A DNA stretch of 6,625 nucleotides. Origin: Chloroflexota bacterium (lineage in GTDB: Bacteria; Chloroflexota; Anaerolineae; Promineifilales; Promineifilaceae). Below, piece after piece: positions 6,039 through 6,625 of the stretch. The position numbers were made by a program, and so were the translations under genes. The stretch spans positions 1-6,625 of the forward strand of contig JAHEEY010000268.1 in the NCBI GenBank assembly GCA_024640485.1. Direction: 5' to 3'. Each line of letters starts with the position of its first letter. Position 1 is the first letter of the stretch. The notes below the pieces were generated by a model. It did no database searches and was not told where the DNA came from. It worked only from the letters and a program-made list of their open reading frames with translations.

Positions 6039-6625
6039 TTAATAGGTCCCCTTGATGCTGTCCACCATGGCCCAGAAGTTTTCCAAAGGGGTATCCAACT
6101 GCACGTTGTGAGTGGGCGATAATATCAAGCCGCCATTCTTGCCGACTGTGTCCAGACGCTCTCTAACTTCGGCGGCGACTTGCTCTGGGGTGCCGAACGG
6201 CAGGGTGTACTGCTCGTCGATAGTCCCCCAGAAGCATAGTTTATCACCGTACTGCCGGGCCAGCGCCGCCGGGTCCATGCTGGCGGGCTGTATCGGGTTG
6301 AGCACATCCAGCCCGATTTCAATCAGGTCGGGAATGATCGGGGCGATGTCCCCGTCGGAATGGTAGGCGATCTTTATCGCCGGGTTGATCGCCTTCAGTT
6401 CAGCGAAGAAGTGGGCCATTCGCGGCTTGAAGAAGCGTCGCCACATCCGGGGGGAGATCAGCATCCGCTGCTGGGCGCCGACATCGTCGCCGGTCCAGAT
6501 CATGTCCACCCCCAGTTCAGCCAGCCGCTTGGCGGCGGTCAAATGGTACTGGTAAGGGATATCCAGCAGATGGTCTGCCAGGTCCGGATTTTGGAGCATG
6601 TCGGCAAGGAGCTGCTCCAACCCCC
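6039..6625 (-). CDS. URO-D-fold methyltransferase-like protein, N-terminus outside window
   Basis: C-terminal 194 residues of a second uroporphyrinogen-decarboxylase-superfamily protein (usual length about 340-360). The frame is open to the right edge and no start can be assigned. Landmarks: NPDLADHLLD; ELGVDMIWTGDDVGAQQRML; SPRMWRRFFKPRM; KIAYHSDGDIAPIIPDLIEI; LDVLNPIQPASMDP; CFWGTIDEQYTLPFGTPEQV; and LILSPTHNVQLDTPLENFW near the end. These belong to the prokaryotic URO-D-like family found near corrinoid proteins, not to haem-pathway HemE. The strand holding the zinc-site HxCG in MtaA/MtbA reads H-S-D-G here (His codon at 6360-6362). It ends 42 bases before the corrinoid-protein start, so the two are almost certainly co-transcribed and the natural partner role is methyl transfer to or from that corrinoid. 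It is clearly diverged from the URO-D protein at 4222-5298. The TTG at 6620 is not a credible start. Confidence 0.88.
   Translation of the reverse strand, partial: GLEQLLADMLQNPDLADHLLDIPYQYHLTAAKRLAELGVDMIWTGDDVGAQQRMLISPRMWRRFFKPRMAHFFAELKAINPAIKIAYHSDGDIAPIIPDLIEIGLDVLNPIQPASMDPAALARQYGDKLCFWGTIDEQYTLPFGTPEQVAAEVRERLDTVGKNGGLILSPTHNVQLDTPLENFWAMVDSIKGTY

Noticed and set aside
6039..6625. HemE, the uroporphyrinogen decarboxylase of haem biosynthesis
   Set aside because: The motifs (GDDVGAQ, HSDGDI, LSPTHNVQLDTP) and the corrinoid-protein neighbour point to the URO-D-like methyltransferase family; no other haem genes are present.
1..6625. CRISPR arrays, insertion sequences, tRNA or rRNA genes, cobalamin riboswitch
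   Set aside because: No direct-repeat arrays, transposase motifs, tRNA-like cloverleaf or B12-box-like leader was seen; the gaps are too short for most of these. Any riboswitch for the corrinoid genes would lie upstream of the window.

Overview
This 6,625-base window is GC-rich and every recognisable gene lies on the minus strand, so transcription runs from base 6625 towards base 1. The genes look like one or two operons of metabolic accessory functions. The binding protein is a lipoprotein with a long Ala/Glu/Pro linker after the anchor cysteine. Together with URO-D-fold corrinoid methyltransferase-like proteins and a mostly G/C-ending codon pattern, this fits an anaerobic or facultative bacterium, perhaps a Chloroflexota-type lineage. 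That assignment is inference from style only; there is no rRNA or other marker in the window.

Layout in transcription order: (1) 6625-6039, the C-terminal half of a uroporphyrinogen-decarboxylase-fold (URO-D) methyltransferase-like protein, cut by the window edge; (2) 5996-5361, a complete corrinoid (B12-binding) protein of the MtaC/MtbC/MetH-module type; (3) 5298-4222, a second, divergent URO-D-fold protein; (4) a 147-base leader (4221-4075) with a strongly initiated 10-codon mini-ORF and two inverted repeats; (5) 4074-2968, a sugar-type lipoprotein substrate-binding protein; (6) 2877-2122, a single-domain sugar ABC ATPase; (7) 2019-1000, an RbsC-type permease; (8) 959 to the left edge, a galactokinase-family GHMP kinase lacking its C-terminus. 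No stretch longer than about 150 bases is without a gene.

The first three genes have the composition of a corrinoid methyl-transfer system: two URO-D-fold proteins around a corrinoid carrier. The last four form a high-affinity sugar uptake and C1-phosphorylation module. Their co-directional adjacency suggests, as a hypothesis, uptake and anaerobic O-demethylation of a methylated sugar or polyol, with the freed sugar phosphorylated by the kinase. Two details support a non-standard substrate or chemistry. Both URO-D proteins have His-x-Asp where thiol-methylating relatives have the zinc-binding His-x-Cys. The galactokinase has Ser where classical galactokinases have the Glu that contacts the sugar. 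Several intercistronic gaps also hold short hairpins, four of them with the same 6-7-6 geometry, which may set the expression of individual cistrons.
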